A stretch of DNA of 64,000 nucleotides from Acetobacter lambici. Lineage in GTDB: Bacteria > Pseudomonadota > Alphaproteobacteria > Acetobacterales > Acetobacteraceae. This document shows positions 43,101 to 53,252 of the stretch, piece after piece. The position numbers and the translations under genes were made by a program. The stretch spans positions 310,001-374,000 of the forward strand of contig NZ_WOTD01000001.1 in NCBI RefSeq assembly GCF_011516885.1, in the 5' to 3' direction. How positions within the stretch are numbered: position 1 is the first letter of the stretch; each line of letters opens with the position of its first letter. Below the pieces are notes generated by a model that had not been told where the DNA came from, ran no database searches, and worked only from the letters and a program-made list of their open reading frames with translations.

Positions 43101-44318
43101 GGGGCGCATGACACGGTAAATGTCGATCAGCGCTTCATCACGACCACTGTTTTTGTCAACGGTCAGCGTGTTGCGGATCCACGGGCCTTTGGCGGAATCA
43201 ATAGCCAGAACCGGCAGTTCGGAAATCCCGGCTTCTTCCAGAGCGATCAGGCGGGCTTCGGTAATTTCTTCGCCAGCTTCGCCGTAGATTTCGCCAGTGT
43301 TCTGGTTAACCATGTCGTGCGCAATAAAGCGCCCGATCAGATCAACTTCACCCACCAGCACTTCGCGGGTTTTTTCAGCGATTTTACGAACAAGGCGTGC
43401 CGTCAGCTTGGTTTCGGCATCGGCCACGACTTCGCCGGTTTCGGCATCCACCAGCGGCGCCAGCAGCTTGAGACCACGGAAAGAGTCCGCATCGAACGGA
43501 CGCGCCCAACCCTTGGCGGATTTGGTAAAGGTCACCGTGTCATAGAAGTAGCCGAGGATTTCATTGGCATCCATGCCATGAATATCCAGCGCGTCCACAT
43601 CCCCACCTTCTGCCAGTTTGGCTTTGCGGGCGGCAGCGGAAGCAGCACCTTCCAGCGCATATAGCAGCGTGGTGACGGGCAGCTTACGCTTGCGGTCAAT
43701 GCGGACGTACAGCAGGTCTTTTGCGTCGAATTCGAAGTCGAGCCACGAACCACGATACGGGATAACGCGCGCGGCGAACAGATACTTGCCCGAGGAGTGC
43801 GTCTTCCCCTTGTCGTGGTCGAAAAATACACCGGGGGAACGGTGCATCTGGCTGACAATAACGCGTTCAGTACCGTTGACGATAAAGGTACCGTTATCGG
43901 TCATGAGCGGCATGTCGCCCATGTATACCGGCTGCTCTTTAATGTCGCGGATAGAGCGCGAACCCGTATCCTCGTCCACATCCCACACGATCAGACGCAG
44001 AATGACCTTAAGCGGCGCAGAGAATGTGAGGCCACGCTGGATGCATTCCTCAACATCATACTTCGGGTCTTCGAATTCGTAGCTTACGAACTCCAGACGA
44101 CCACGACCGGCAAAGTCATTAATCGGGAATACGGAGCGAAATACCTCCTGCAAACCCGTAGGCATACGCGCATCAGGCGACACATTGGCCTGAAGAAAAG
44201 TCTCATAAGACGCGCGCTGCACATCTATCAGGTTCGGCATCGGGGCGATTTCGGGAATCCGCCCGAAACTCTTGCGAATCCGCTTCCGTCCTGTGAACGA
44301 TTTGGTGATTGCGTTCAT
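40146..44318 (-). CDS. rpoB: RNA polymerase beta subunit
   Basis: A 1390-residue subunit. The rifampicin region reads [32 protein letters not shown]: the key Asp, His and Ser positions (E. coli 516, 526, 531) are wild type, and the Thr, Val and Leu variants are normal for alphaproteobacteria. The [17 protein letters not shown]-type segment is present near the C-terminus. The ATG at 44318 has AGGAGCGACG before it. A strong 17-bp inverted repeat lies 25 bases upstream. Confidence 0.99.
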   Translation of the reverse strand: MNAITKSFTGRKRIRKSFGRIPEIAPMPNLIDVQRASYETFLQANVSPDARMPTGLQEVFRSVFPINDFAGRGRLEFVSYEFEDPKYDVEECIQRGLTFSAPLKVILRLIVWDVDEDTGSRSIRDIKEQPVYMGDMPLMTDNGTFIVNGTERVIVSQMHRSPGVFFDHDKGKTHSSGKYLFAARVIPYRGSWLDFEFDAKDLLYVRIDRKRKLPVTTLLYALEGAASAAARKAKLAEGGDVDALDIHGMDANEILGYFYDTVTFTKSAKGWARPFDADSFRGLKLLAPLVDAETGEVVADAETKLTARLVRKIAEKTREVLVGEVDLIGRFIAHDMVNQNTGEIYGEAGEEITEARLIALEEAGISELPVLAIDSAKGPWIRNTLTVDKNSGRDEALIDIYRVMRPGEPPTAETAEAMLQGLFFDADRYDLSAVGRVKMNMRLDIDVPDTVRVLRKDDILRTIKVLCDLKDGRGQIDDIDNLGNRRVRSVGELMENQYRIGLLRMERAIRERMGSVDIDTVMPHDLINAKPAAAAVREFFGSSQLSQFMDQTNPLSEVTHKRRLSALGPGGLTRERAGFEVRDVHPTHYGRICPIETPEGPNIGLINSLATYAKVNKYGFIETPYRLVKDGVLQDGWKYLSAMEEEKLVVAQADAKVNDQGALTSDLISVRRNGDFRLVPPTEVTACDVSPKQLVSVAAALIPFLENDDANRALMGSNMQRQAVPLVRSDAPLVGTGMEAAVARDSGATIVAKRNGIVDQIDGARIVVRSTDASGATQGVDIYRLRKYSRSNQSTCINQRPLVHVGDQVSVGDIIADGPSTELGELALGRNVLVAFMPWNGYNFEDSILISERIAKDDVFTSIHIEEFEVMARDTKLGQEEITRDIPNVGEEALRNLDEAGIVYVGAEVNPGDILIGKVTPKGESPMTPEEKLLRAIFGEKASDVRDTSLRLPPGTTGTIVDVRVFSRRGVDKDERAMAIERAEIERLAKDRDDERAIQERSFYSRLREKLLDQTAGAGYKGIRSGTVITQEVLDEQPRATWRHIVVTSDSVMAELETLRREFDAAIARIQARFESKVEKLQRGDELPPGVMKMVKVFVAVKRKLQPGDKMAGRHGNKGVVSRVVPVEDMPFLEDGTPVDLVLNPLGVPSRMNVGQILETHLGWACANIGRGIGELVDDYQRTGERRQDLLDRLKDVYGDKVYDDAIADMSNAELVELANNLRKGVPIATPVFDGASIPDIEAMLEKAGVNKSGQSQLIDGRTGEQFERKTTVGYIYMLKLHHLVDDKIHARSIGPYSLVTQQPLGGKAQFGGQRFGEMEVWALEAYGAAYTLQEMLTVKSDDVSGRTKVYEAIVREQDDFEAGIPESFNVLIKELKSLGLNVELEQGAD

Positions 44319-44342
44319 CGTCGCTCCTGCCCCGCCCTTATC

Positions 44343-44386
44343 TCGGACCATCAGGCTCGTGGTCTGCCGCGAGCCTGATGGTCCGA
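44343..44386 (-). repeat. 17-bp perfect inverted repeat in the rplL-rpoB spacer
   Basis: Arms 44343-44359 and 44370-44386 are exact reverse complements with a 10-base loop. No T-run follows in the direction of transcription, so it is not a standard terminator. A long perfect RNA stem at this place resembles the RNase III processing site known between rplL and rpoB in E. coli; that role is an inference. Confidence 0.75.
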
Positions 44387-44531
44387 CCTATTTCGGCCAA
44401 AACCAAACCGGATTTACCCGGCTACCTGCCCCAGATCAACCTGAAACAGGCAAACGGGCGGAGGTATACACCCCCACCCGAGAACCTCAATTTCCTTCAC
44501 CCCAACCAATACGGCCGGGATCAAGGCAATC

Positions 44532-44906
44532 TTACTTAACTTCGACGGTTGCGCCGTTATCTTCAAGAGTCTTCTTGATTTTAGCAGCATCGTCCTTGCT
44601 GACGCCTTCCTTAACGGCCTTAGGAGCGCCTTCAACCAGGTCCTTAGCTTCCTTCAGACCCAGACCCGTGATCGCACGGATTTCTTTAATCACGTTGATC
44701 TTCTTGTCGCCAGCGGCGGCCAGAATAACCGTGAATTCGGTCTGCTCTTCAGCAGGAGCAGCGGCAGCACCCGGAGCAGCGGCAGCAACTGCAACAGGAG
44801 CAGCGGCAGAAACGCCCCACTTTTCTTCGAGCAGCTTGGAAAGTTCAGCAGCTTCAAGAACGGTCAGAGCGGACAGTTCGTCAACAAGCTTAGCAAGATC
44901 AGCCAT
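44532..44906 (-). CDS. rplL: Ribosomal protein L7/L12
   Basis: A 124-residue stalk protein: an N-terminal dimerisation helix ([28 protein letters not shown]), an Ala/Pro/Gly hinge, and a C-terminal factor-binding domain ([39 protein letters not shown]). The start at 44906 is the conserved [12 protein letters not shown] 213-base spacer with a long hairpin follows before rpoB. Confidence 0.98.
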   Translation of the reverse strand: MADLAKLVDELSALTVLEAAELSKLLEEKWGVSAAAPVAVAAAAPGAAAAPAEEQTEFTVILAAAGDKKINVIKEIRAITGLGLKEAKDLVEGAPKAVKEGVSKDDAAKIKKTLEDNGATVEVK

Positions 44907-45004
44907 AGTCAGACTTCCTAATATAAACACTGGTTAGCAAAACGCAACCTCTACACTGAGGCTACGCGTATTTCTTGTACATACCCCCAATTGGGAGCAC
45001 GTGG

Positions 45005-45523
45005 TCAGGCAGCTTCACCCGTTTTGGCATAGGCCCCAAAAACACGAGCAAGCTGGCCAGCCGGCGCCTGAACAACACTGGCGATGCGCGTAGCGGGCGT
45101 GGAGATAAGACCCACGAGCTGCGCGCGCAGCGTGTCGAGCGACGGCAGCTCGGCCAGAGCCTTGATCCCAGCTGCATCAAGCACCTGAGAACCAAGAGAA
45201 CCGCCAAGCAGCTCAAGCTTGTCATTGGTTTTGGCGAACTCAACGATCACCTTCGCCACTGATACAGGTTCGTCCGCCCACGCAAGCGCGGTCGGCCCCG
45301 TCAGCAACGGCGCGATGCCGCTGAACTGGGTCCCATCCAGGGCGAGAGTTGCCAGCCGGTTTTTGGCAACCTTGTAGTCTGCACCCGCTGCCCGCACCTT
45401 GCGTCGCAGATCCGTCACATCAGCCACGGTCAACCCGTTATTACGGGTAACCACAACCATGGACGTTTCGGCGAACACGGCGGCCAGAGAGGCAACAAGG
45501 GCCTTCTTTTCCGTACGGTCCAA
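45005..45523 (-). CDS. rplJ: Ribosomal protein L10
   Basis: A 172-residue stalk-base protein starting MDRTEKKALVASLAAVFAETSMVVVTRNNGLTVADVTDLRRKVR. The start codon is TTG at 45523 with GGAG upstream; no in-frame ATG is available nearby. L10 holds L7/L12 dimers on the ribosome and in many bacteria represses its own mRNA by binding a leader structure; a 284-base leader is present here. Confidence 0.97.
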   Translation of the reverse strand: MDRTEKKALVASLAAVFAETSMVVVTRNNGLTVADVTDLRRKVRAAGADYKVAKNRLATLALDGTQFSGIAPLLTGPTALAWADEPVSVAKVIVEFAKTNDKLELLGGSLGSQVLDAAGIKALAELPSLDTLRAQLVGLISTPATRIASVVQAPAGQLARVFGAYAKTGEAA

Positions 45524-45807
45524 ATCCCGTCTCCGTCTTGTTCCATCAGATCTAAACCTGAGGGAACGGGTTGCCCTTTAGGTCCTGCAATAAACAGAAC
45601 CCGCTCGCCTGTCCTTGATAAACGGAATATCTGGCTCTGCCGAAAAACTCTCAGCTTGCAACCAGCATCCCCGTCTTACCGCGCGCCAGCCCCGAAGAGC
45701 TGATTAAGAGCAAAGTCACGTGCGGTCTCGGACAGGTATAAGAAGCGGTAAACCACCTCTTTCATGCACCGGACCGGCCACAAGGGCCAGCCCGGCCACA
45801 TTCTTGC
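45524..45807 (-). promoter_or_regulatory. Probable L10 autoregulatory leader
   Basis: A 284-base noncoding spacer between rplA and rplJ. In its last 60 bases it contains a stem of about nine pairs (ACCTGAGGG / CCCTTTAGGT, plus-strand 45556-45583) just before the rplJ ribosome-binding site. Position and length match the L10(L12)4 leader of other bacteria. It may also contain a promoter for rplJL. Confidence 0.45.
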
Positions 45808-46500
45808 TCAGCCCGCGAAGGCAGAGACGTCCAGCTGCACACCCGGCCCCATTGTGGAGGTCAGGGCAGCTTTCTTCATGTAGGTGCCTTTGGCGCCGGT
45901 TGGGCGGGCCTTCTGCACGGCATCAATAAATGCCCGTACGTTTTCTGCCAGCTTGTCCGCACTAAAGGAAGCCTTGCCAACGCCTGCATGGACGATACCG
46001 GTCTTTTCAGCGCGGTATTCAACCTGACCAGACTTGGCTGCCGTAACGGCACCCTTAACATCCATGGTCACGGTGCCCAGCTTGGGGTTAGGCATCAGGC
46101 CACGTGGGCCGAGGATCTTACCCAGACGACCCACCAGAGCCATCATGTCCGGCGTTGCAATGCAGCGATCGAAAGCGATTTCGCCAGCCTGCACCTGCTC
46201 CATCAGATCTTCCGCGCCCACAACGTCAGCACCGGCTGCCTTGGCTTCTTCAGCCTTGGGGCCACGTGCGAACACGCCAACGCGCAGGGTCTTGCCCGTG
46301 CCGTTGGGCAGGGACACAAAACCACGGACCATCTGGTCAGCATGACGCGGGTCAATACCCAGGTTCAGGGCAATTTCAACCGTTTCGTCAAACTTGGCGG
46401 TTGCGTTGCCTTTGACCAGAGCAATGGCGTCGTCCAGATTGTATGCCTGACCGGCAACAACCTTGGCGCGAGCAGCCGTAAGACGCTTGTTCTGTGCCAT
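45808..46500 (-). CDS. rplA: Ribosomal protein L1
   Basis: A 230-residue protein. Key parts are [45 protein letters not shown], the insert domain with [22 protein letters not shown] and [18 protein letters not shown]. The start at 46500 ([11 protein letters not shown]) lies four bases after the rplK stop. Confidence 0.98.
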   Translation of the reverse strand: MAQNKRLTAARAKVVAGQAYNLDDAIALVKGNATAKFDETVEIALNLGIDPRHADQMVRGFVSLPNGTGKTLRVGVFARGPKAEEAKAAGADVVGAEDLMEQVQAGEIAFDRCIATPDMMALVGRLGKILGPRGLMPNPKLGTVTMDVKGAVTAAKSGQVEYRAEKTGIVHAGVGKASFSADKLAENVRAFIDAVQKARPTGAKGTYMKKAALTSTMGPGVQLDVSAFAG

Positions 46501-46504
46501 GATC

Positions 46505-46939
46505 TTAGCCCTCCACCACGTCAATACCCATGGAACGGGCAGAACCGATCAGCATGCGCACGGCGCCGTCGATGTCGTTTGCGTTCATGTCCTGGTGCTT
46601 CTGGGCTGCGATTTCGCGCAGTTGATCCATGGTCACCTTACCCACGGAGCCGCCCTTACCAACTGTCTGGCTGCCTTTGGAAATCTTGGCGGCCTTGAGC
46701 AGGAAGTAGGTGTTCGGCGGGGTCTTGGTGATGAAGCTGAACGTACGGTCAGCATAGGCGGTGATCACCACAGGAATCGGCATGCCAGGTTCAAGGCCCT
46801 GGGTCTTGGCATTAAATGCCTTGCAGAATTCCATAATATTCAGACCGCGCTGCCCCAGTGCCGGACCAACTGGCGGCGAAGGGTTTGCTTTACCAGCGGG
46901 AATCTGAAGCTTGATGTAGCCAACAACTTTTTTGGCCAT
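46505..46939 (-). CDS. rplK: Ribosomal protein L11
   Basis: A 144-residue protein: [44 protein letters not shown] is diagnostic, with the thiostrepton-loop prolines intact. In most bacteria nusG precedes it; here the 106-base upstream spacer runs directly into the 3' end of an efflux gene, so its promoter must lie in that spacer or upstream genes must read through. Confidence 0.98.
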   Translation of the reverse strand: MAKKVVGYIKLQIPAGKANPSPPVGPALGQRGLNIMEFCKAFNAKTQGLEPGMPIPVVITAYADRTFSFITKTPPNTYFLLKAAKISKGSQTVGKGGSVGKVTMDQLREIAAQKHQDMNANDIDGAVRMLIGSARSMGIDVVEG

Positions 46940-47045
46940 ATCCGGGACTCCTCAAAAATGTACCCGGACCGCGGTTCGTAACGATTCCCACCTGCACACA
47001 TGGCGCTAGCAGAAACCTCCCGCGTTCCGATCAGGAAAAGCGCGC

Positions 47046-48653
47046 TTACCTGTGCGCGGCAGGACTGTCAAGAGGGACACGTGCTTTTGTGCCCCCACCA
47101 AGGTCCGTACTGGCCGGGTCACGCACGGTTGTAATGCCGCCTGCAGCCGGAGCCTGACGCAGATTGCTGTATTGCAGTGGCTTGAAGGGCATGAGCACGT
47201 TTTCGCCCCGAGGTATCTGGTTCCGCGACCATCCACCACCCAGCGCGCGAATCAGTTCCACGCGGGCATCTATGCCGCGTGTGCAGGTCTGCACCATGGC
47301 GATACGCGCATTCAACGCGGCAACCTGCGCCACCACAACGTCCAGATAGTTGGTCAGACCACCCGTATATAGCGCCATGGTCATGCCCTGCGTGCGCAAT
47401 GCTGCATCCACCGCGCTGGACTGCTGCCCCACCTGTACCTTGAGCCTGTTGACACGCGTCAGTCCGTCCTCGACCTCCTTGAAGGCATCCAGAACCGTGC
47501 TGCGGTACATGTCCTCCTTCTCGCGGTACTGCGACCAGCTCCGTTGCAGGTCGGCACGCCGCAGCCCGCCCTGAAACAGCGGGAGGAGTGCTTGCGCACC
47601 AAACTGGTACATGGAGTTGGAGAGCGATGCGAGATCAAACCCGTTATCCATAAACCCGGTCATGGCGTTAAAGGTCACATGCGGATAAAAAGCCGCGCGC
47701 GACACACCAATAGCCCTATTGGCCTGCGCCATGCGCCGCTCCGCCGCGGCAATATCGGGCCGCCGTTCGAGCAATGTGGACGGCAGGGCAACCGGCAATG
47801 GCCCCTGTGCAAAGTTCAGCTTATCGACCGGCGCAATGTGAAACGCGGCAGGGGCCTGATTAACCAGCGTTGCAATGGCGTGTTCCATAACATCACGCTG
47901 GGTGTGAATATCGGTCTCCTGCGCCTGCGTGGTGTAGAGCTGCGCCTCCGCGCGGGAGACATCCATGCCTGGCGCAATAGCACCCGCAAGGCGCATGTTT
48001 GTAATCTGCACCGCCGTTTTATAGTACCGGATGGAATCCTGATAAACGGCATCCTGCGCATCCAGCCCGCGTAGAATAACATAATCGCTCGCAAGCTCGG
48101 CCTGTAGGCTTAGCCTTGCCGCGGCATAGTCCGCCGCACGCTCCTGCACGTTCTGCTTGGCCATGCGGGTCTTGTTACGAATGGCGGACCAGAAATCCGG
48201 CTCCCATGTCGCTGTGCCCGAATACTGCTCGGACGACATGTACATCGGTCCTGTGGACCCTGCCCCACGCCAGAGGCGGTGGTCGGACCCCTTGTATTTT
48301 GCCCCCCCCGCCATGCCGCCGATCTGCGGATAAAGCTTTGACTTGGCTTCCATGGCCAGATCACGGGCCTGAAGGAAGGCCTCCGCCTGTGCCTGAAGGT
48401 CGGGGTTCAGGCGCATGGCCTGTTCCTCCAGATCATTCAGCACCGGGTCCCCCATTACGGTCCACCAGTTGGGGCTGAGAGTTGTATCCGCCCCACCTGC
48501 TGGCTGCATCACGCCGCCACCCTGCCAGTTATCGGGGTATGCAAACGTGGCGGGTTTGTAACGTGGCGCCATGTCACACCCTGCCAGCACGGACAGAAGG
48601 CACGAGCCAAGCATTAACCGTGATGCAAAAAGTCTGGTGCCCTGCCCCTTCAT
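47046..48653 (-). CDS. Outer-membrane efflux lipoprotein, NodT family
   Basis: A 535-residue TolC-type channel with a lipoprotein signal peptide ending LAGC (Cys at about residue 26), then MAPRYKP. The conserved LLERRPDIAAAERRMAQANRAIGVSRAAFYP motif marks the second repeat. Its start overlaps the adaptor stop as ATGA (48650-48653). Last gene of the second tripartite pump operon. No strong terminator is visible between it and rplK. Confidence 0.92.
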   Translation of the reverse strand: MKGQGTRLFASRLMLGSCLLSVLAGCDMAPRYKPATFAYPDNWQGGGVMQPAGGADTTLSPNWWTVMGDPVLNDLEEQAMRLNPDLQAQAEAFLQARDLAMEAKSKLYPQIGGMAGGAKYKGSDHRLWRGAGSTGPMYMSSEQYSGTATWEPDFWSAIRNKTRMAKQNVQERAADYAAARLSLQAELASDYVILRGLDAQDAVYQDSIRYYKTAVQITNMRLAGAIAPGMDVSRAEAQLYTTQAQETDIHTQRDVMEHAIATLVNQAPAAFHIAPVDKLNFAQGPLPVALPSTLLERRPDIAAAERRMAQANRAIGVSRAAFYPHVTFNAMTGFMDNGFDLASLSNSMYQFGAQALLPLFQGGLRRADLQRSWSQYREKEDMYRSTVLDAFKEVEDGLTRVNRLKVQVGQQSSAVDAALRTQGMTMALYTGGLTNYLDVVVAQVAALNARIAMVQTCTRGIDARVELIRALGGGWSRNQIPRGENVLMPFKPLQYSNLRQAPAAGGITTVRDPASTDLGGGTKARVPLDSPAAHR

Positions 48654-49963
48654 TGACGTCCCCCGGATTCCGGCATGGGCCGGTTATCTTCAGGCATGGC
48701 ACGTGTGTCATCCTTGCTCGGGGCTGCCGCTTTTGCAGGAAGTGTTGGCGGCACATTGTAACCGGGAGTGCCTTTTACAATCCGCACAAGCTGCCCATCC
48801 AGCAGACCGGCGGATGGGTTATTGATAACCCTGTCGGTCTTTTTAACCCCGCGCTGCACTTCCACCGTTGTGCCCAGATCGCGGCCAAGAGCCACGCTGA
48901 CCAGATGCACGTGGTTGCTGTCATCCACCAGAGCCACCTGCGTACCTTCCTGCCGGAACACGATCGCCCCTTCTGGCAGAATAAGCTGGTCAGGATCAGC
49001 CGGTGCGCGGAAAGTCGCCGTGGCATAGGAGTTGGGCCATAGCTCCCCGCTTTTGTTGTCCAGAACCAGTTCGGTCGTAACCGTGCGGGTATTGGGGTTG
49101 AAAGCACTTGCCGTCGCTAAAAAGCGCGCCTTGAACGTGCGTTCGGGGTACTGCGGCACAATCAGGTTTGCCTGTAGGCGTGGAGAGATAATATCCGCGT
49201 AATCCTGTGGAACCGCCACAAACACGCGCATGGCGTGCACGTCCGCAACACTGAACAGTTCGGTGGCGTTCCCGCGTGAATCCACATCCCCGCGTCCGGC
49301 ATTAACGTAATCGCCCACGTCGGCCATGCGCGATGTGACAATCCCGTCAAACGGAGCAACAATCTTTTTAAATGCCTCCAGTGCGGCATAACGCTCCACG
49401 TCATGCTGAGCTGCCTCAACCTGTGCCTTCTGGGCCTCGGCATTGGCGGCCTGCACGTCCACCTCCTGCTGAGAGACAGCCTGCGTACCCTGTAGCGCCT
49501 TCCAGCGCCGCGCGGTGATCTGCGCCAGCTTGTAACGGGCCAGAGCCACATTGTAATCGGCCTTGGCTGCGGCGTACTGGGCATCCAGACCCGGAGTATC
49601 AATTTCGGCCAGCACGTCTCCCGCTTTTACGCGTGCGCCAAAGTCCTTGTACCACATTTTTACGTAGCCAGAGACCTGAGCGTAAATCGGGGCCTGATAC
49701 CACGCAGCGATATTGGCAGGCAGGGAGAGTTCACGCTCATCGGGGCCTTGCTGCGGGTAAATGATCTGCACGACCGGCACCGCGTCATGCGCTGTTTCCT
49801 GCGCAAGCTGCACATAGGCCGAATGCCTTTGCACAAGCCCCATAATGATCAGGAAGCCTGCCACACCAGCGACAACAGCAAACCCCATTTTTCGTTTACG
49901 GGCGGCTGCCGCTGCTTTTGCCTTGGCGTCCACGCCACCCGTGTTGTCGTGCTCCGGGGTCAT
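48650..49963 (-). CDS. RND efflux periplasmic adaptor
   Basis: A 437-residue membrane-fusion protein with an N-terminal membrane anchor (about residues 27-44). The lipoyl half IYAQVSGYVKMWYKDFGARVKAGDVLAEIDTPGLDAQYAAAKADY leads into a coiled coil, and the second half has IVAPFDGIVTSRMADVGDYVNAG. The C-terminus is Pro/Asp-rich. ATGA overlaps with both neighbours imply coupled translation. It belongs to the generic HlyD/AcrA group; no metal-binding His/Met cluster suggesting a CusB-type role is visible. Confidence 0.93.
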   Translation of the reverse strand: MTPEHDNTGGVDAKAKAAAAARKRKMGFAVVAGVAGFLIIMGLVQRHSAYVQLAQETAHDAVPVVQIIYPQQGPDERELSLPANIAAWYQAPIYAQVSGYVKMWYKDFGARVKAGDVLAEIDTPGLDAQYAAAKADYNVALARYKLAQITARRWKALQGTQAVSQQEVDVQAANAEAQKAQVEAAQHDVERYAALEAFKKIVAPFDGIVTSRMADVGDYVNAGRGDVDSRGNATELFSVADVHAMRVFVAVPQDYADIISPRLQANLIVPQYPERTFKARFLATASAFNPNTRTVTTELVLDNKSGELWPNSYATATFRAPADPDQLILPEGAIVFRQEGTQVALVDDSNHVHLVSVALGRDLGTTVEVQRGVKKTDRVINNPSAGLLDGQLVRIVKGTPGYNVPPTLPAKAAAPSKDDTRAMPEDNRPMPESGGRQ

Positions 49964-52900
49964 ACGCCAGCTTCCTCTTCTTTTGTCGTCGGCACTTCTT
50001 TTTTGTTGTGCAACATTGCAAACACACAGGGGACAAACAGCAACGTAGCCACCGTTGCCACCAGCAGCCCCCCCATGACCGCCTTGCCCAAAGGCGCATT
50101 TTGCGAATTGCTCAGGGACATGGGCAACATGCCAATAATCATGGCGGAGGCTGTCATCATAACAGGGCGAATACGCTCAAACCCTGCCTCCAGTGCCGCC
50201 AGAATGGCGTCTCCGTGCTCATCCAGCCGCTCACGCGCAAAGGCCACGACCAGAATGGCGTTGGCCGTGGCCGTGCCCATGCACATGATCGCCCCCGTAA
50301 GAGCCGGGACGGACAATGTTGTGTGGGTCAGGAACAAACTCCACGAAATACCCGCCAGCGCACCGGGCAGCGCCGTGATAATAATGAACGGGTCCAGCCA
50401 TGACTGAAAGTTGACCACGATCAGCAGGTAAACAAGCAGGATGGACATGGCCAGCCCCGCCAGCAACTGCACGTAGGCGCTATTCATGGTCACAGCCTGC
50501 CCGCGCACCGTAAGCGATGCCCCGCGCGGCAGGTCGGGCCTTAGCTCATCCACAATCCGTTCCACCTCGCGCGAGACGGTGCCCAGGTCGATCCCCTCGT
50601 TGGAGGCATAGATGTCGAACACAGGCATAATGTTGTAGTGCGCGACCTCGGCCGGGGTACCAACCTGTTCGATCTGGCTCAGGCCACCCAATATCTGGGG
50701 AGTCTGCCCGCTGGGGTTCCCATCTCCCTTGTCGATCGGGGTGATCTCAAGGTCGTTCATGGTCTGGAGGAACGATGCGGGGGTCTGGATATCGATCAGA
50801 TGCGAAACCCCGGTCTTTGTATCCAGCCAGTAAACCTGCCCGACCTGCGAACTGCCAGAGAGTGAGACCAGCACGTTGTCGGCCACATCCGCCTCGCGGA
50901 TACCCGTGCCCAGTGCGTACATCCGTCGGGCATTCACCCGCAGGGTTGGCGTGGTCATGGGCTCCTGCACCGAAATATAGGTCAGGCCCGTAACATGCCG
51001 CAGCTTCTCGGCAATACGGTTGGCAAAGCGGAAGTTGGCAGGCAGGTCACGCCCGACAACCTGCACGTCAATCGGGGATGGCAGGCCGAAGTTGAGGATT
51101 TTGGCCGTCAGGTCCCCCGGCAGGAAGGAGAACTGCGTACCGGGGAACTTCTCATTCAGGCTGTGGCGCAGCAGACGCCGATACTCCGCAACAGGTGCGG
51201 CCTGATCCTTGAGCGAAATTGTAATATCGCAGTCCTGCGTGCCAACTGTGGGGGTTGGAATATAGGCCATATTGAGCGGGCTGAACGCCAGACCGCAGTT
51301 ATTGACGATACCTTCCACCTGCCCGGGCAGCGTGTGCTCGACCTCCGCATCCACCAGTTGGGAAATTTTGCCAGATTCCTCCAGCCGTGTGCCAATGGGC
51401 GCGCGCATATGCAAGGCAATGACATCCGAATTGACTTCGGGAAAGAAGTTCTGCCCAACAAAAAACAGCAGCCCCAGAGACCCAAATGAACACAGCACGA
51501 ACACGGGAATAAACGTTCGGCGCACCTCGATCAGATAGGTGAGCAGGGCGTGGTAACGATGCCGAAAGGTTTCGAACCCACGCTCAAAAGAGCGCTGGAA
51601 CCGGCCAAAAATCGTTTTGGGTTCCTGCGGGCCATGTGCATGTGCCGCCACCTGTGCGGCCAGCATGTATTTGGCCATGGTCGGCACCAATGTGCGCGAG
51701 AGGATGAACGACGCCAGCATGGCAAAAATAATGGCTTCGGCCATAGGCATGAACAGCCAGCCCGCAACGCCCGTAAGCTGGAACAGCGGCATCCACACGA
51801 TGCAGATGCAGAGGGTGGACACAAATGTTGGAATAACAATCTGGTTGGCCGCATCCACAATGGCGGTCTCCAGATCCTTGTCCATCTCCAGATGGGCATC
51901 AATATTCTCGATCATGACCGTGGCGTCATCGACCAGAATACCAACCGCCAGAGCGAGCCCGCCAAGGGTCATGACGTTAATGGTCTGCCCAGCCCAGCCC
52001 AACCCGATGATCGAGCACAGCATGGCCAGCGGAATGGATGTAGCAATAATGACCGTGGAGCGCCACGACCCAAGGAACAACAACACCACAAGCCCGGTCA
52101 GGAAGGCGGCGGTTATCATTTCGCGCACCACGTCCTGCACGGATTCCTTAACAAAGGTCGAGGCGTCATTGAGCACACGGATGCTCACACCGGGCGGGAG
52201 GGTCTGCACAATGCCGGGGAGCAGCTTTTTGATCCCCGCCACCACATCCAGTGTTGAGGCATCACCACTCTTCATGACCACAATCAGAACGCCCTGCTGG
52301 CCCTTGACCAGCACAAGGTTGGTCTGGGGTGGCCCCCCCTGATGCACCCACGCCACGTCCCGCAGGCGGACAACCGCGTGCCCGACCTGTTTGATGGGAA
52401 TATCGTTCAGTTCATCCAGTTCTCGCGGGGCGGCGTTGGTCTGGACCATCCAGTCAAACGGGCCAATGCGCTGGTCCCCCGCGGGCAGAACAATGTTCTG
52501 GCTGTTAAGCGCGCGTGAGACATCGACCGGGGACAGGCTGTGCGCCAGCAGCTTGACCGGATCCAGATCGACCATGACGTTACCCGGCTTACCCCCATAC
52601 GGGTTGGGAATGGCCGCCCCCGCCACCGAAACCAGCGCAGGCCGGATCAGGTTGGAGGACATGTCATAAATCTCGGACGCGGTCATGGAGGTGGAAGCCA
52701 CCTGAAGCGTAATGACCGGCACGGAGGAGGCATCATACGCCAGCACAAGTGGCGGCGTGGACCCGGTTGGCATCTGCTTGATCACGGTCTGGGAGACGGA
52801 GGTGATCTGGGTTTGCGCAACGGATGTGTTGGTGCCGGGCTGGAAGAAGATTTTAACAATCCCGCGCCCGTAATAGGACTGGCTTTCTATGTGTTCGATA

Positions 52901-53133
52901 TTATTGACGGTCGCGGTCAGTGCGCGCTCGTAATAATAGACCACACGGCCAGACATATCCTCGGGCATAAGCCCCGTATACTGCCAGATAACGGCCACAA
53001 CAGGGATGCGGATACTAGGGAAAACGTCCGTTGGGGTTGAGAAAATACCCTTAATTCCAAAAACAAGAATCAGGATGGACAGCACAACAAAGGTGTACGG
53101 TTTTTTGAGTGCTATAAGAACAATCTGGTTCAT
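49960..53133 (-). CDS. RND efflux transporter, HAE-type
   Basis: A 1057-residue inner-membrane pump. The helix-4 Asp-Asp pair is present (AVGILVDDATVMIENIDAH), as is PLAMLCSIIGL around helix 3. The N-terminus NQIVLIALKKPYTFVVLSILILVFG and the porter segment DVFPSIRIPVVAVIWQYTGLMPEDM mark a subgroup distinct from the MdtB/C pair at 7.7-14.2 kb. A single RND gene implies a homotrimer. Drug or small-organic efflux is more likely than metal efflux, because the metal-relay Met/Glu signature of CusA/CzcA helix 4 is lacking. Confidence 0.94.
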   Translation of the reverse strand: MNQIVLIALKKPYTFVVLSILILVFGIKGIFSTPTDVFPSIRIPVVAVIWQYTGLMPEDMSGRVVYYYERALTATVNNIEHIESQSYYGRGIVKIFFQPGTNTSVAQTQITSVSQTVIKQMPTGSTPPLVLAYDASSVPVITLQVASTSMTASEIYDMSSNLIRPALVSVAGAAIPNPYGGKPGNVMVDLDPVKLLAHSLSPVDVSRALNSQNIVLPAGDQRIGPFDWMVQTNAAPRELDELNDIPIKQVGHAVVRLRDVAWVHQGGPPQTNLVLVKGQQGVLIVVMKSGDASTLDVVAGIKKLLPGIVQTLPPGVSIRVLNDASTFVKESVQDVVREMITAAFLTGLVVLLFLGSWRSTVIIATSIPLAMLCSIIGLGWAGQTINVMTLGGLALAVGILVDDATVMIENIDAHLEMDKDLETAIVDAANQIVIPTFVSTLCICIVWMPLFQLTGVAGWLFMPMAEAIIFAMLASFILSRTLVPTMAKYMLAAQVAAHAHGPQEPKTIFGRFQRSFERGFETFRHRYHALLTYLIEVRRTFIPVFVLCSFGSLGLLFFVGQNFFPEVNSDVIALHMRAPIGTRLEESGKISQLVDAEVEHTLPGQVEGIVNNCGLAFSPLNMAYIPTPTVGTQDCDITISLKDQAAPVAEYRRLLRHSLNEKFPGTQFSFLPGDLTAKILNFGLPSPIDVQVVGRDLPANFRFANRIAEKLRHVTGLTYISVQEPMTTPTLRVNARRMYALGTGIREADVADNVLVSLSGSSQVGQVYWLDTKTGVSHLIDIQTPASFLQTMNDLEITPIDKGDGNPSGQTPQILGGLSQIEQVGTPAEVAHYNIMPVFDIYASNEGIDLGTVSREVERIVDELRPDLPRGASLTVRGQAVTMNSAYVQLLAGLAMSILLVYLLIVVNFQSWLDPFIIITALPGALAGISWSLFLTHTTLSVPALTGAIMCMGTATANAILVVAFARERLDEHGDAILAALEAGFERIRPVMMTASAMIIGMLPMSLSNSQNAPLGKAVMGGLLVATVATLLFVPCVFAMLHNKKEVPTTKEEEAGV

Positions 53134-53252
53134 TCACCTGGCCCCTGACTTACAACGGGCCCGGCAATCATTCTGGAAATGGTCGTCATTTTGCCAGTAG
53201 ATACCCGCACATCCCTCTCCCGCTTGTGACATTATCTTTACAAACCATTGCT

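Noticed and set aside
40974-43664. Long plus-strand frames opposite rpoB
   Set aside because: Same codon-bias shadow effect in the codon-aligned antisense frame; no independent coding signs.
46940-47045. Search for a tRNA-Trp or secE/nusG remnant before rplK
   Set aside because: No tRNA fold or recognisable NusG KOW or SecE segment; the spacer is too short.
51550-52342. Overlapping plus-strand frames of 235-241 codons inside the second RND gene
   Set aside because: Antisense to conserved RND helices 4-6; products are His/Gln/Ser-rich without known domains.
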